Origin: an uncultured Clostridia bacterium
GTDB taxonomy: Bacteria; Bacillota; Clostridia; RGIG6154
Direction of reading: 5' to 3'
DNA length: 12,776 bases
Assembly (NCBI GenBank): GCA_934457515.1
Contig: CAKSHV010000011.1
Location: forward strand, 1 to 12,776
The notes under the pieces are model-generated. The model did no database searches, was not told where the DNA came from, and saw only the letters and a list, made by a program, of their open reading frames with translations. The position numbers and the translations under genes are program-made. Positions within the stretch are counted from its first letter, which is position 1. Each line of letters opens with the position of its first letter. Positions 7,066-12,776 of this stretch are shown here, piece after piece.

Positions 7066-8442
7066 TTATTTCACGGTTATAATTTCGTCCGTCCCTTCAA
7101 CCTCGGCGCGCCAGCACAGCGGCATGGCTTGAGTCGAATCGATATAGCCGGTGTACAGCTTTGTGACGGACAGTGCGTTGCGGTTTAAAGATGTGTATAA
7201 GTTGTCCAGCACGTTTTGCGCGTTTTCGGTGCCTGTTTCCGAAATAAGCGTATAATTTTTAATATTTGCGGTAAATGATTTTATTTTTCCGTTTGAAATC
7301 ACAATTTTGCAGCCGTGGTTTTCGCCTTGGATATTGTTGCCGTTAAACAAATAATCAAAGGTTATGGTGTATTCGTTCGCATTCTCGTTGTCAAGGGGCG
7401 AATTGATAAACAGCGTCACGTTCGGGTCGATGGAAAACAGATTGAAAATACTGTCAATCAGCTTGCCGCAGCCGGTTGCCACTGCAGACAGCTTTCCGCT
7501 GTCCGAAAGGAGCACGCCCCCGCCGTCCGTCGCGGTGTATTCAATGCGGCCGCTTTGGCTGTTCAGTTTTATGGTTGCTTTGTTATCAATATACAAAACC
7601 GTTCCGTTGCTTTCAGAGAATTTGCGCGCCGTTTTCGGGTTATATCCGAAAAGTTCGATAATGTTTTCTGCCGCCGCATCGTCTGCAACCGCAATGCTTT
7701 CACCATGGATGGTGTTCATGGTAATCGTCTCTAACGGAATTAATACGTATGAGCCAAACACCACTTTTTGCTGCACGGCGGTGCTGTTTACCGGCTTGTC
7801 CAAATTCATTTCAAACGCATAGGCGTAGCTTTCCTTTGTGCGACCGCTGAATTGCTCGTAGATTTGTTTCACTTCCCTGCTGTCGGACAGCGGAATTCGA
7901 ACCTGTGTATTTTCTTTGCTGCTACGAAAACAAATGTAGGCGTTTGTTACAATCTGGTCAAACGTAATTGCCGCCTGGTCAAATGAAGAAAGTGTAATTC
8001 CGCCTGCGCCGCCTGTTCCTAAAAAATCAGCTAAGGCAGAGGTGCTGACGGGCACCGAGTAATCGGCAGAAATGCTGCTTGATTTTAACACGCTTTGCCA
8101 GTCGCTTTCCGAAATGACCGCCGTGTTCTGCGCGGAAAAAGCGGATTTAATCGCGTTGTTAAAAGCGCTGCGCACCGCCTTTGCCTCGGTTTCGGTGGTG
8201 GAAAAGAACAGTCTGCCATCGTTATAGGTAAACACATACGAGCGCGGCGAAAAAACACTGTTGAACGCGCCCGTGTCATTAATATTTAAGTCGGATTTTG
8301 GCTTTTTGAAGGTATTTAGCAATGCCGAAAGGCTGTATCGCTCGGACCATACGGGGTTGGAAAACCAAATCTGAATACTTAAAATAACACTACTGAAAAT
8401 CAGTAGTGTTAAGATGATTGTTTTGAGTTGTTCTTTTTTCAT
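7066..8442 (-). CDS. YycH (WalH) family membrane-anchored regulatory protein
   Basis: A 458-residue protein with one N-terminal membrane span (residues about 7-27) and a large extracytoplasmic part. The opening MKKEQLKTIILTLLI closely resembles the start of Bacillus YycH proteins, and length and topology agree. In B. subtilis YycH (WalH) and YycI bind the sensor kinase WalK and modulate the WalRK system that controls cell wall turnover. Here no walR, walK or yycI is in the window, so the partner is unknown. The rest is only weakly conserved by eye. It is preceded by 15 bases after the stop of a secreted-protein gene, with a poor ribosome site (AAAGGG, 11 bases off), so it probably depends on the promoter at 8972-9000. 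Codons near the membrane span contain a perfect 11-bp inverted repeat. I am fairly sure of the family, less of the function. Confidence 0.75.
   Translation of the reverse strand: MKKEQLKTIILTLLIFSSVILSIQIWFSNPVWSERYSLSALLNTFKKPKSDLNINDTGAFNSVFSPRSYVFTYNDGRLFFSTTETEAKAVRSAFNNAIKSAFSAQNTAVISESDWQSVLKSSSISADYSVPVSTSALADFLGTGGAGGITLSSFDQAAITFDQIVTNAYICFRSSKENTQVRIPLSDSREVKQIYEQFSGRTKESYAYAFEMNLDKPVNSTAVQQKVVFGSYVLIPLETITMNTIHGESIAVADDAAAENIIELFGYNPKTARKFSESNGTVLYIDNKATIKLNSQSGRIEYTATDGGGVLLSDSGKLSAVATGCGKLIDSIFNLFSIDPNVTLFINSPLDNENANEYTITFDYLFNGNNIQGENHGCKIVISNGKIKSFTANIKNYTLISETGTENAQNVLDNLYTSLNRNALSVTKLYTGYIDSTQAMPLCWRAEVEGTDEIITVK
8385..8411 (-). repeat. 11-bp inverted repeat inside the start of the YycH gene
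   Basis: TAACACTACTG (8385-8395) and CAGTAGTGTTA (8401-8411) are exact complements with a 5-base loop. They lie about 30-55 bases into the coding region, where they encode part of the membrane span. In mRNA this would be a stable hairpin just beyond the ribosome footprint. There is no T tract, so it is not a terminator. Confidence 0.6.
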
Positions 8443-8457
8443 AAAGGCTCACACCCT

Positions 8458-8940
8458 TTATCTGCCCATTTGCAGTGCGCTGGACATGTTTACCGTGTAG
8501 TCTTTAATTTTGTCCGCCAGGCTGGAGTTTAAAACCGATACTTCGCGGCGTACAACCTGAACCGAATTGCCGCACTGTGCGTAAATCAAAACTTTGTTCA
8601 AGCCGTTTGGCAGGTTTACCTTTTTCCAGAAGACGCCCGACGCGTTAATGGTTGCAGTAACCGGTGTGCCGTAAACCGCCATTTGTTCATAGCGCTGCGT
8701 TGTACTGTTGAATAAGTAAAGGGTAACGGTCGTTCCGTTTTTACCGTATCCGCAGAACACAACACCCTTTTGGGTTGTGGACGAAAAGCTGGGCGGATTG
8801 GTTATAACAATTAAGTTTGATGTATTCGATACAGCGTCTGCCGAAAGTGTTGCGGGCGCTGCAAAAGAAGCCATAGGACAAAGCACGGTAAAAAGCGCAA
8901 TCAAAGAACAAATCAAGCTGCGCGCGATTTTGCTTTGCAT
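8458..8940 (-). CDS. Secreted protein with a signal peptide and Ig-like beta fold, unknown function
   Basis: A 160-residue product. ATG 8940 is chosen because GGAGGTG stands six bases upstream; the open frame extends to 9000, but that stretch holds the promoter. The N-terminus is a typical signal peptide: KIAR, then a hydrophobic core (SLICSLIALFTVLC) and a likely cleavage after MASFA. The mature part alternates short beta-like strands (NLIVITNPPS, GVVFCGYGKNGTTVTLYLF, VTATINASGVFWKKVNLP, NKVLIYAQC, VQVVRREVSVLN) like a bacterial Ig-type domain, with a short helical end. Two cysteines could form a disulphide. There is no LPXTG, lipobox or S-layer motif. It is the first gene of an operon with the YycH-family gene 15 bases downstream, suggesting a shared envelope role. 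I do not recognise a named family. Confidence 0.8.
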   Translation of the reverse strand: MQSKIARSLICSLIALFTVLCPMASFAAPATLSADAVSNTSNLIVITNPPSFSSTTQKGVVFCGYGKNGTTVTLYLFNSTTQRYEQMAVYGTPVTATINASGVFWKKVNLPNGLNKVLIYAQCGNSVQVVRREVSVLNSSLADKIKDYTVNMSSALQMGR

Positions 8941-8971
8941 ATACAACACCTCCTGCATTATTTCTACTACC

Positions 8972-9000
8972 ATTATACACGAAATAATGTTACAAGTCAA
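8972..9000 (-). promoter_or_regulatory. Promoter of the secreted protein/YycH operon
   Basis: On the minus strand, TTGACT (8995-9000), 17 bases, then a perfect TATAAT (8972-8977), about 32 bases ahead of the chosen start. It is divergent from, and does not overlap, the parA promoter. Confidence 0.85.
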
Positions 9001-9059
9001 TTACAAAGTCGTTAAAACTGTAAAACAATTAAAATAATTCCTTTTTTTGTGCATATCTC

Positions 9060-9088
9060 TTGAAATTCACAGTTGTATTTGATATAAT
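9060..9088 (+). promoter_or_regulatory. parAB operon promoter
   Basis: TTGAAA (9060-9065), 17 bases, then a perfect TATAAT (9083-9088). The transcript would begin near 9095, giving a leader of about 36 bases with GGAGGT (9121-9126) before the parA start. Confidence 0.85.
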
Positions 9089-9130
9089 AGAGTCTGCAAA
9101 AGAATGATAGATGAATTTTCGGAGGTCAGC

Positions 9131-9895
9131 ATGGGGAAAATAGTTGCGGTCGCCAATCAGAAGGGCGGCGTTGGAAAAACAACAACGGCGGTCAATCTTT
9201 CAAGCTGCGTTGCGGCGCTTGGGAAAAAGGTGCTTGTTGCGGATATCGATCCGCAGGGAAATACGACGGGCGGCTTGGGCGTTGACGCCGACAAGTTAAA
9301 CGGCACGGTTTACGATGTGCTTGTCAACGGTGTCAATATAAAGGAAGCGATTTCTCCGGCTCCTTATTTTTCCATGCACATTTTGGGGTCGGACATTAGT
9401 CTTGCCGGTGCGGAAATTGAGCTGGTCAGCGTCGAAAAGCGGGAGTTTTTGTTAAAACAGGCGCTGGAAAGCGTGCGTGACAAGTATGATTTTATTTTTA
9501 TTGACTGTCCCCCGTCGCTCGGACTCATTACCCTAAACGGCTTGGTTGCGGCAGACACGGTGCTTGTTCCCATTCAGTGTGAATACTACGCGTTAGAGGG
9601 TGTGGCACAGCTGACCAACACCATGAATCTGGTAAAAAAGGCGTTTAATCCGAATTTGGTAGTCGAGGGTGTTGTTATGACCATGTTTGACGGCAGAACC
9701 AACCTTTCCATTCAGGTTGTGGAAGAGGTTAAGAAATATTTCGGCAAAAAAGTGTATCGCACGCTGATTCCGCGGAATGTCCGTTTGTCCGAGGCGCCGT
9801 CTTTCGGAGAGCCGATTATTGTTTTTGACAAAACCGCGACGGGTGCTGCGGCATATGACAGTCTTGCAAAAGAATTTTTGGAGAAAAACAAATAA
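9131..9895 (+). CDS. parA: Chromosome partitioning ATPase ParA (Soj)
   Basis: A 254-residue deviant Walker ATPase. With ParB and parS it drives origin segregation; in Bacillus Soj also acts on the initiator DnaA. The deviant Walker A box is KGGVGKTT (residues 11-18), with G12 and K16 at the same numbers as the well-studied residues of B. subtilis Soj; the A' box is ADIDPQGN with D40; Walker B is FIFIDCPPSLG. No N-terminal DNA-binding extension exists, which marks it as a chromosomal (or small type Ib-like) ParA rather than a P1-type plasmid ParA. ATG 9131 is chosen since GGAGGT precedes it by 4 bases and the protein then starts MGKIVAVANQ as usual; ATG 9104 would place the ribosome site inside the gene. 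parB follows after 35 bases containing parS. Confidence 0.96.
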   Translation: MGKIVAVANQKGGVGKTTTAVNLSSCVAALGKKVLVADIDPQGNTTGGLGVDADKLNGTVYDVLVNGVNIKEAISPAPYFSMHILGSDISLAGAEIELVSVEKREFLLKQALESVRDKYDFIFIDCPPSLGLITLNGLVAADTVLVPIQCEYYALEGVAQLTNTMNLVKKAFNPNLVVEGVVMTMFDGRTNLSIQVVEEVKKYFGKKVYRTLIPRNVRLSEAPSFGEPIIVFDKTATGAAAYDSLAKEFLEKNK

Positions 9896-9897
9896 AA

Positions 9898-9913
9898 TGT
9901 TCCACGTGGAACA
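9898..9913. promoter_or_regulatory. parS centromere site
   Basis: TGTTCCACGTGGAACA, a perfect 16-bp palindrome (18 bp with the flanking A/T at 9897 and 9914), matches the near-universal bacterial parS core around CACGTG. It lies between the parA stop and the parB ribosome site (GGAGGGG, 9916-9922). ParB should load here as a CTP-dependent clamp, and binding could also dampen parB expression. Confidence 0.95.
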
Positions 9914-9930
9914 TCGGAGGGGTTAAGAAT

Positions 9931-10788
9931 ATGGCAAAGAAAAGAGGGCTTGGCGGACGGGGCGTGAACGCCTTGATTCCCGAGGTTTTGGAGAACGAAG
10001 AAATTTTAAAGCCGACGGGGACGCTGCCTGTAAATGAGATAGAACCGAACCGCGAACAGCCGCGAAAGGTGTTTGATAAAGAAAAACTGGAGGCACTTGC
10101 CGACTCTATTCGGGAGCACGGCGTTGTGCAGCCGCTGATTGTGGTTAAAGCAGACGGATATTATACCATCGTTGCGGGCGAACGCCGCTGGCGTGCCGCA
10201 AAACTGGTGGGATTAAAAGAAGTTCCGGTTATTGTGCGGGACTATACCCCGCGCGAAGTTGAGGAAATTGCACTTATTGAGAATTTGCAGCGCGAAAACC
10301 TAAATCCGTTAGAAGAGGCAGCGGGCTACAGACAGCTGATGGACAAATTCGGACTCACACAGGAGGAAGTCAGCAAAAGAATGGGCAAAAGCCGTCCGGC
10401 GGTTGCCAATTCTCTCCGTTTGTTTTCCCTTCCGGAGGACGTGCAGAAAATGCTGGAAAAATCCGAAATTTCGGTTGGTCACGCAAAGGTTCTGCTCGGT
10501 GCGGACAGCCAAAAACGCATGAGCGAGGCGGCAAAGGAAATTGTGCAGAAAGGCTTGAATGTGCGCCAAACCGAGGCACTTATTCATCAGAAACCCGCAA
10601 AAAAGAAAGCGGAACCCGCAAAAGACCAAAATATTGAAAATGCAATTCGCGAGGTGTGCGGCAGAATCGAGCGAAAGTTCGGCACAAAGGTGAAAATCAG
10701 CTATTCGGCGCAGTATAAAGGCAAAGTGGAAATTGCTTTTAAGGATTTAAAGCAGATGACGCAGGTTTTGGAGGAAATTGAAAAATGA
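9931..10788 (+). CDS. parB: Chromosome partitioning CTPase ParB (Spo0J)
   Basis: A 285-residue ParB/Spo0J protein, the usual length. The N-terminal ParA-contacting motif (RGLGGRGVNALI, residues 5-16) is followed by the ParB/Srx CTP-binding domain with the arginine patch GERRWRAA (83-90) and ENLQREN (117-123). A helix-turn-helix near 141-165 (LTQEEVSKRMGKSRPAVANS) reads parS. A lysine-rich linker (about 220-230) leads to the C-terminal dimerisation domain. It binds parS, slides on DNA as a clamp and, in Firmicutes, recruits SMC condensin. A parS site sits 17 bases upstream of its start. The stop codon overlaps the start of the next gene by 4 bases (ATGA), so that product is co-translated. Confidence 0.96.
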   Translation: MAKKRGLGGRGVNALIPEVLENEEILKPTGTLPVNEIEPNREQPRKVFDKEKLEALADSIREHGVVQPLIVVKADGYYTIVAGERRWRAAKLVGLKEVPVIVRDYTPREVEEIALIENLQRENLNPLEEAAGYRQLMDKFGLTQEEVSKRMGKSRPAVANSLRLFSLPEDVQKMLEKSEISVGHAKVLLGADSQKRMSEAAKEIVQKGLNVRQTEALIHQKPAKKKAEPAKDQNIENAIREVCGRIERKFGTKVKISYSAQYKGKVEIAFKDLKQMTQVLEEIEK

Positions 10789-11204
10789 ATAAATTTACGG
10801 ATCAGTTTTGGAAATACGCGCTGTGCCTTTTGATTGTCGGCGTTGTGCTGGTGGCGGTCGGCGGGTTAAGCGTTGGGCGCACAACCATGGCAAACAAGAG
10901 AGAACTTGATTTTGACATGACGTATAAAGAGAAAGTGACGGTCATCAGCAACGAAAATATGGAGCTGAAAACCGAAAATGCCGCTTTGAAATCGGAAAAC
11001 GAAACGCTTTCGGCAGAAAAGCAGAGTGCTGAGGAAAAGTTGCAGGCGGCAGAGATATTTATTCAGCTCGAGGCGTGCATGGAAAAGAAAGACTATGAAA
11101 AAGCGGCGGAACTTGCCGCGCAAATTGCCCCCGCTTCCCTGCCCGATGCGGCAAAGGCACAGTTCGAAGAGTTTCAGAAAATTTTGGACAGTGAAAGTAA
11201 ATGA
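10785..11204 (+). CDS. Small single-pass membrane coiled-coil protein coupled to parB, unknown function
   Basis: A 139-residue protein that I do not recognise as a named family. Residues about 10-32 form one membrane span (WKYALCLLIVGVVLVAVGGL); charge distribution suggests a short cytoplasmic N-terminus and an outside C-terminus, but this is not certain. Residues about 48-90 show heptad-like runs of E, K, N and L (ENMELKTENAALKSENETLS) typical of a parallel coiled coil, and the end (KKDYEKAAELAAQI...) resembles a half TPR helix pair. ATG 10785 overlaps the parB stop by 4 bases, with GGAGG 10 bases upstream inside parB. Co-translation suggests a role linked to chromosome segregation or the cell envelope. 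DUF4446 proteins occur after parB in some clostridia, but I see no match to their conserved C-terminal part. Confidence 0.8.
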   Translation: MNKFTDQFWKYALCLLIVGVVLVAVGGLSVGRTTMANKRELDFDMTYKEKVTVISNENMELKTENAALKSENETLSAEKQSAEEKLQAAEIFIQLEACMEKKDYEKAAELAAQIAPASLPDAAKAQFEEFQKILDSESK

Positions 11205-11261
11205 TAAAAAAGGAACCGTCCGTCGTTCCTCATAAATTAAGTGCTTCGAAGGTGCAAAATT

Positions 11262-11667
11262 ATGTTAAAATTGGTTTATCCCGCTTGCTTTTATCCAAAC
11301 GGTGACGGCTATACCATAGCCGTGCCCGATTTGCCGGGGTGCGTTACAGAGGGGAAAAATATGGCGGAAGCGGTTGAAATGGCAACGGACGCCGCGTCGG
11401 GTTGGATTCTTGACAGTTTCGAAAGCGGTGAAAGTATTCCGCAAGCAACGACCGATATATCCGATATACAGCTTGACGAGCCGGATGGCATTATAAACTT
11501 TATCATGCTCGATGTGGACAGCTATGCGGAAAAAATCGGTGAAAAAGCCGTTAAAAAACTGCACAATTCCTGCACGGTTAAATGTCGCCGCCGAAAGAAA
11601 AAACATCAATTTTTCGGCTGTGGTGCAGTCGGCTTTGAAAAAAGAGCTGCATATAACAGGGCGTTAA
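11262..11667 (+). pseudogene. HicB-like antitoxin, frameshifted, no adjacent hicA
   Basis: The first 99 codons encode a HicB-type partial RNase H-fold domain: VYPACFYPNGDGYTIAVPDL, PGCVTEGKN, AVEMATDAASGW, and a SIPQATTDI stretch. After V-K-K at 11550-11558 the frame is lost. The +1 frame from 11560 then reads CTIPARLNVAAERKNINFSA and goes on to a K-K-E-L-H-I-T-G-R end, stop at 11665-11667. This is exactly the ribbon-helix-helix DNA-binding end expected of HicB. The break sits at a run of six A's (11553-11558); one A fewer, or two more, would restore a protein of about 133-134 residues. As it stands the original frame runs on to a stop at 11676-11678 with an unrelated basic tail. ATG 11262 is chosen for its AAGGTG at 7 bases. 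No hicA toxin gene is adjacent. It is last in the parAB operon. Either a recent mutation or a base-calling error. Confidence 0.85.
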
Positions 11668-11690
11668 TGTGTGCATGATGTTATAAAAAT

Positions 11691-11724
11691 AACAGGTTAC
11701 CCCACCGGGCAGCCTGTTTTTTTG
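11691..11724 (+). terminator. Terminator of the parAB operon
   Basis: An imperfect 12-bp stem (AACAGGTTACCC with GGGCAGCCTGTT; one mismatch, one G-T pair) with a CACC loop, followed by TTTTTTT. It is the first convincing terminator after parA, so parA, parB, the coiled-coil gene and hicB probably share a transcript. Confidence 0.8.
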
Positions 11725-11824
11725 TCCCTCAAATCGGAGGCGAACAAACTCCTAAAAGTTTTGACTACACGAACCATGCTTTTTTTATGCAAATTATGTT
11801 TGATTTTACACGCCGAAAAACACG

Positions 11825-11866
11825 AAAAAACCGCACAACCATGCCGTTTTTGGCTTGATTATGCGG
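11825..11866 (-). terminator. Terminator of the tRNA operon
   Basis: On the minus strand a 15-bp stem (11852-11866 with 11831-11845; two G-T pairs, one mismatch) with an AAAAAC loop runs into TTTTTT. It begins 10 bases after the CCA end of tRNA-Ala. Confidence 0.85.
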
Positions 11867-11876
11867 TGTATGTGTT

Positions 11877-11952
11877 TGGTGGAGATATGGGGATTCGAAC
11901 CCCAGACCTGTTACATGCGAAGCAACCGCTCTCCCAACTGAGCTATACCCCC
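11877..11952 (-). tRNA. tRNA-Ala (anticodon CGC)
   Basis: A full 76-base cloverleaf with encoded CCA (11877-11879 plus discriminator A at 11880). The anticodon stem GTTGC/GTAAC encloses TTCGCAT, giving anticodon CGC for GCG codons. The acceptor has the G3-U70 wobble pair that marks alanine tRNAs, which supports the assignment independently. The T arm contains GGTTCGAATCC. It is 34 bases downstream of tRNA-Pro in the same transcript. Confidence 0.95.
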
Positions 11953-11986
11953 GTGTTTATTCTGTTTTGGCACATCGGTAAGGTAA

Positions 11987-12063
11987 TGGTCGAGGCGACA
12001 GGACTTGAACCTGCGGCATCTTGGTCCCAAACCAAGCACTCTACCAAACTGAGCTACGCCTCG
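11987..12063 (-). tRNA. tRNA-Pro (anticodon UGG)
   Basis: A 77-base cloverleaf with encoded CCA. The anticodon stem CTTGG/CCAAG encloses TTTGGGA, giving anticodon TGG, which reads CCA and by wobble other proline codons. The T arm is GCAGG/CCTGT around GGTTCAAGTCC, with first pair C1-G72 as in bacterial proline tRNAs. It is first in a two-tRNA operon. Confidence 0.96.
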
Positions 12064-12126
12064 CCGATGTCTTCGTCTTGTGCTGCAAAGCCGCCTTTTG
12101 ACCCGTGCGCTTTTTGCAACGGATTT

Positions 12127-12155
12127 ATTATAGCACACTTTTTCTTAAAATGCAA
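12127..12155 (-). promoter_or_regulatory. tRNA operon promoter
   Basis: On the minus strand, TTGCAT (12150-12155), 17 bases, then a perfect TATAAT (12127-12132) with an extended -10 TG (TGCTATAAT). It lies about 64 bases before tRNA-Pro, leaving a short 5' leader for processing. Confidence 0.75.
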
Positions 12156-12400
12156 GCCCTTTTTACACAAAAAAAGCGGTCAAAATGGGATGTTTATACA
12201 AAACAATCTTGTTTAGCGTAATGCAAAATGCAGATGTAAGGCGCAAGGGCGGTTAGCTGTCAACTCCTAACTTAGATACTCTTTTTATGGAATATATACG
12301 ATTATATTTTGCGGTTATGTTATTCATAATTGTTCTAATAAAAAAGTAAATCGACCTCTTAACCCAAAGACAGCGGCTGTTTAAAAACTTAAATCGTGGG
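12156..12400. other. AT-rich intergenic stretch, no gene seen
   Basis: About 245 bases between the tRNA promoter and the AraC-family gene, both on the minus strand. Stop codons interrupt every frame without a supported gene. Only small dyads were seen: AAACAA/TTGTTT around 12202, GTTAG/CTAAC around 12253-12272, and a 6-bp pair CGGCTG/CAGCCG (12374-12379 with 12402-12407) that spans the end of the AraC-family gene without a T tract. Confidence 0.6.
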
Positions 12401-12775
12401 TCAGCCGTTTATTTTGCGGTATTTGTACGGGGATAAGCCCTCTGTTTTTTTAAACTGCTCGATATAGTAGCTCGAGGTGGAAAAGCCGGTTTGCTGAGCG
12501 ATTTCGGTAACCGACAAATCGGTTTTTAATAATAGTTTTTTGGACTGCATGAGTCGCACGTTGTTTAAATATTTAACAAACGCCTGCCCGGTCGCCTTTT
12601 TAAAAACGGAGGAAAAGTGCCCATAGGTAACAAAGCACATTTTCGCCATGTCTTTGGCGGTGATATTTTGGTCATAATTTTCCCAAACAAAGTCTAAAAC
12701 CTTGTTTATGGTCTGCGTCCATTTTTTGTCGGTGTAGCTTTCGCGCAGCGTAAAGCCCTGCTCGTTCCATTTGCG
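12401..12775 (-). CDS. AraC-family transcriptional regulator, C-terminal part (5' truncated by the window)
   Basis: The frame is open from the window edge to the stop at 12401, giving 124 residues, so the start lies outside; the internal ATG at 12649 is not the start. The last 100 residues form the double helix-turn-helix of AraC/XylS regulators: VWENYDQNITAKDMAKMCFV, HFSSVFKKATGQAFVKYLNN, VRLMQSKKLL (linker helix), LSVTEIAQQTGFSTSSYYIE and LSPYKYRK. The spacing and the closing P-Y-x-Y-R pattern fit the family. The region before it (residues 1-25) belongs to the linker from a sensor domain not in view, so the inducer cannot be named. No convincing terminator follows. Confidence 0.92.
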   Translation of the reverse strand, partial: RKWNEQGFTLRESYTDKKWTQTINKVLDFVWENYDQNITAKDMAKMCFVTYGHFSSVFKKATGQAFVKYLNNVRLMQSKKLLLKTDLSVTEIAQQTGFSTSSYYIEQFKKTEGLSPYKYRKING

Positions 12776-12776
12776 C

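Noticed and set aside
9104..9130. ATG 9104 as parA start
   Set aside because: It would bury the GGAGGT site inside the gene and add nine residues not seen in ParA proteins.
11211..11232. AGGAAC/GTTCCT inverted repeat
   Set aside because: Only a 6-bp stem with no T tract after it, so it is not a terminator between the coiled-coil gene and hicB.
11202..11237. Short KKGTVRRSS-like reading resembling the C-terminal end of HicA, just upstream of hicB
   Set aside because: Only about five residues fit and the frame upstream belongs to no HicA-like sequence; too short to call a toxin remnant.
11671..12216. Open frame of 181 codons on the plus strand
   Set aside because: It runs antisense through both tRNA genes and the tRNA terminator; no ribosome site and no protein-like composition.
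12374..12407. CGGCTG/CAGCCG pairing at the end of the AraC-family gene
   Set aside because: Six pairs with a 22-base loop and no T run; not a credible terminator.
1..12776. CRISPR arrays, insertion sequences, prophage genes, integration sites
   Set aside because: No regularly spaced repeats, transposase, integrase or phage protein was seen; the tRNA genes show no duplicated 3' end in the window.

Overview
The window looks like a chromosomal piece of an endospore-forming (or spore-former-derived) member of the Clostridia/Firmicutes. The evidence is a spmA-spmB pair, a Soj/Spo0J-type parAB locus with parS, a YycH (WalH) family protein, strong GGAGG-type ribosome binding sites, clean TTGaca-17-TATAAT promoters, and moderate GC with AT-rich intergenic gaps. 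No mobile element, CRISPR array or recognisable defence cluster was found. The gene content is largely housekeeping, and the less ordinary items are small.

Layout. 2-259: 3' end of a P-II signal protein with a strong terminator. 391-3852 (minus): a LysR regulator, then two overlapping FAD-dependent oxidoreductase genes with their own promoter. 3856-3974: a compact divergent control region with a perfect 20-bp palindrome. 3975-4998 (plus): azlC-azlD, a branched-chain amino acid export pair. 5039-6189 (minus): spmA-spmB. 6297-6926 (plus): upp, with its own consensus promoter and terminator. 7066-8940 (minus): a two-gene operon of a secreted protein and a YycH-family membrane protein. 9131-11667 (plus): parA-[parS]-parB, a coiled-coil membrane protein translationally coupled to parB, and a frameshifted HicB-like antitoxin, ending at one terminator. 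11877-12063 (minus): a tRNA-Pro(UGG)/tRNA-Ala(CGC) operon with promoter and terminator. 12401-12776 (minus): the C-terminal half of an AraC-family regulator running off the window.

How they fit together. LysR probably controls azlCD and itself through the shared 3874-3893 palindrome. The FAD pair lies downstream of lysR but has a separate promoter, so any link to LysR is uncertain. parA/parB/parS form a chromosome segregation module. A YycH-family gene beside it is consistent with an origin-proximal position, since both loci lie near oriC in Bacillus subtilis, but no replication-origin gene is in the window.

Most worth a second look: the HicB gene broken at an A-tract with its C-terminal domain intact in the next frame and no hicA; the uncharacterised coiled-coil membrane protein fused to the parAB operon by a 4-nt overlap; the YycH/secreted-protein pair without WalK nearby; and the short plus long FAD protein pair with a HEAT-repeat tail. 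I see no clear evidence for a wholly new system.
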